Below, in pieces: positions 40,659-41,534 of a stretch of DNA of 41,534 nt. Numbering within the stretch: the first letter of the stretch is position 1; each line of letters begins with the position of its first letter. The translations under genes were made by a program, and so were the position numbers. The notes under the pieces were generated by a model. That model saw only the letters and a program-made list of their open reading frames with translations, was not told where the DNA came from and searched no databases. Origin of the DNA: Nitrospinota bacterium (GTDB lineage: Bacteria > Nitrospinota_A > UBA7883 > JACRGQ01); the NCBI GenBank assembly GCA_016200345.1, contig JACQEX010000092.1, positions 1 through 41,534 on the forward strand. Direction: 5' to 3'.

Positions 40659-41303
40659 TTATTCTTTTTCAATGCGGTGGGGTTTTGTGGCTACCTTACG
40701 GTTTTTTGGCTTGACCAGTTTTTTCAGATCATCCAGACGACCAAACTCCTTTAGCCTGTCGTAAATCTCTATCCAAACGCACGGTCTTGCGTGATCCACC
40801 TCGCAGTTGCCGCGCACCGCCCCGCCGCAGGGCCCGTTCTGCATCCCCTTAGGACACCGGGTCTCCGGGCAAAGTCCGCCGGTTTCGTTCAACACGCAGT
40901 CGCCGCAGACGGAGCACTTTTCGTAAAAATGCATCTGACGCTTGGAGTTGCCTATAAAGAGCGAATCGCACCCGCTGACGGCCGGTTTTTTAATCGAGTC
41001 ACCCACCGCCTGGGTTCCGGCACCGCAGGCAAGCACAAGTATCGCATCGGATTTTTCAACGGCCTCCTTGTTGGCCCTTAAAATCCTCTGCACGTCCAGT
41101 TCATGGCATGTGGAATGCGGAAGCGCGCTCCCCGTTACAAGGACGTCGTGACTTTTCAGGATTTCCGTCATTTTTTCGATTTCGGACCGTCCCCCGGTGC
41201 GACAAAGGGCGGCACAGTCCCCGCATCCGACGATAAACACACTTTTTGCCCCCCTAAGGGCGGAAAAAATCTCATCTATCCCCTTTTGTTTTGTAATTAT
41301 CAT
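40659..41303 (-). CDS. metV: MetV-like iron-sulfur protein (MTHFR C-terminal domain family)
   Basis: A 214-aa protein of the MTHFR_C family that partners MetF in many anaerobes. Cysteine motifs are GCGDCAALCRTGG in the N-terminal half and, toward the end, CSVCGDC, GLCPETRCPKGMQNGPCGG and GNCEV...RPCVW. These suggest zinc and/or [4Fe-4S] sites for electron transfer to MetF. The tail is very basic. ATG 41303 has no Shine-Dalgarno sequence; TATAAT ends 6 bp upstream of it, which suggests a leaderless transcript. metF follows after a repeat-containing gap of 135 bp. Confidence 0.87.
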   Translation of the reverse strand: MIITKQKGIDEIFSALRGAKSVFIVGCGDCAALCRTGGRSEIEKMTEILKSHDVLVTGSALPHSTCHELDVQRILRANKEAVEKSDAILVLACGAGTQAVGDSIKKPAVSGCDSLFIGNSKRQMHFYEKCSVCGDCVLNETGGLCPETRCPKGMQNGPCGGAVRGNCEVDHARPCVWIEIYDRLKEFGRLDDLKKLVKPKNRKVATKPHRIEKE

Positions 41304-41309
41304 CGCAAC

Positions 41310-41315
41310 ATTATA
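41310..41315 (-). promoter_or_regulatory. -10 element of metV, leaderless arrangement
   Basis: TATAAT on the minus strand with six bases between it and ATG 41303. The -35 region is weak (about TTTCCG/CTTTCC at 16-17 bp). The start codon would be at or very near the 5' end of the mRNA. Confidence 0.5.
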
Positions 41316-41365
41316 TCCTATGCGTTGGTAACGGAAAGTGGCCTAAAGTTAGTTGAAATTTAAGT

Positions 41366-41421
41366 ATGACCTCACCTGCTAAAATGTTTTTACGAAGAAA
41401 CAATCAAAGCAAGGAGGTCAT
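41366..41421 (+). promoter_or_regulatory. Inverted repeat that can mask the ribosome binding site of the 41422 gene
   Basis: ATGACCTC (41366-41373) is the exact complement of GAGGTCAT (41414-41421), which contains most of the AAGGAGG ribosome binding site and abuts the GTG start. An extended -10 (TGCTAAAAT, 41377-41385) lies between the arms, so a transcript from that -10 would lack the left arm, whereas read-through transcripts from outside would fold and hide the start. Confidence 0.45.
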
Positions 41422-41534
41422 GTGAAGAGAGTAACCGAAGTAGTGATGAAGGGCAGGCCGGGGATGCTGGAGGGATTGGACAGCCGAATAATGGCGATCC
41501 AGATGTTGATACCGCTTGGTCTGCATGCCGTAAA
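41422..41534 (+). CDS. N-terminus of an unidentified protein, possibly a transposase (3' end outside window)
   Basis: The frame starts at GTG 41422, four bases after a perfect AAGGAGG (41411-41417), and stays open to the window edge. The 37 visible residues begin VKRVTEVVMKGRPGMLEG and continue with an 'IQMLIPLGLHAV' helix. That helix recalls the start of some IS256-type (mutator) transposases, but this is an impression from 37 residues, not a firm match. An upstream inverted repeat that could block translation of read-through transcripts would fit a mobile element. An ATG two bases before the GTG is followed at once by TGA and is not the start. Confidence 0.55.
   Translation, partial: MKRVTEVVMKGRPGMLEGLDSRIMAIQMLIPLGLHAV

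Overview
The window reads as chromosomal DNA of a free-living, diderm (Gram-negative-type), probably anaerobic or facultative bacterium. Diderm features are an LPP20-like lipoprotein, an LptM-like lipoprotein, an exported HtrA protease and a type IV pilin with a sigma-54 promoter. Anaerobic or low-potential metabolism is suggested by a V-type ATPase, a NAD-linked [NiFe] hydrogenase, rubredoxin and a MetV/MetF methylene-THF reductase pair. SpoVG beside IspE, a spoVG homologue outside Firmicutes and the density of c-di-GMP regulators would fit a Deltaproteobacteria- or Nitrospirota-like lineage, but I cannot assign a phylum. Genes are tightly packed, with many 1-11 bp overlaps and frequent GTG or TTG starts. 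No rRNA, CRISPR array or complete mobile element is visible.

Layout. 1-5380 (+): V-type ATPase operon E-C-F-A-B-D (E is cut by the window edge). 5449-6330 (+): an exported protein made of two copies of one domain. 6360-8333 (-): Rep/UvrD helicase. 8451-10107 (+): REC-GGDEF diguanylate cyclase and a methyltransferase. 10211-10793 (+): tRNA-Gly(GCC) and a cyclic-nucleotide-binding-domain protein. 10802-14066 (-): LPP20-like lipoprotein, PssE-like and family 2 glycosyltransferases, DUF2304 protein, ispE, spoVG. 14233-15180 (+): degenerate receiver fused to a cyclic-nucleotide-binding domain. 15185-17865 (-): homospermidine synthase and an ornithine-decarboxylase-type enzyme. 18096-23118 (+): hoxF-U-Y-H and a maturation protease. 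23115-28742 (-): rubredoxin, LuxR-type regulator, argH, LptM-like lipoprotein, pabB, pabC, htrA. 28800-30170 (-) and 30254-31354 (+): divergent NtrC-type activator and REC-HD-GYP phosphodiesterase, the latter followed by tilS. 32770-41303 (-): metV, metF, pilA, dnaE, dedA and a TMTC-like membrane/TPR protein. 41422-end (+): start of an unidentified, possibly transposase, gene.

How the genes fit together. The hydrogenase can exchange electrons between H2 and NAD(H), and its large subunit keeps the C-terminal tail that the adjacent protease would remove. PabB/PabC (folate precursor) and MetV/MetF (folate one-carbon reduction) point to active C1 metabolism. Hss plus the decarboxylase would make sym-homospermidine from ornithine. 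Five receiver-domain proteins are encoded without any histidine kinase; they include a c-di-GMP synthase with an intact inhibitory site, a c-di-GMP hydrolase, a sigma-54 activator and a pseudo-receiver. The pilin gene has a canonical -24/-12 promoter and a perfect 19-bp dyad about 140 bp upstream, so a link between the sigma-54 activator and pili is a reasonable hypothesis.

Two small genes (rubredoxin, LptM-like lipoprotein) and the true N-terminus of the hydrogenase protease, which seems to start at ATT, are easily missed. Several genes (metV, dnaE, the duplicated exported protein) have a -10 hexamer only 6-8 bp before the start codon and no Shine-Dalgarno sequence, which suggests leaderless mRNAs.
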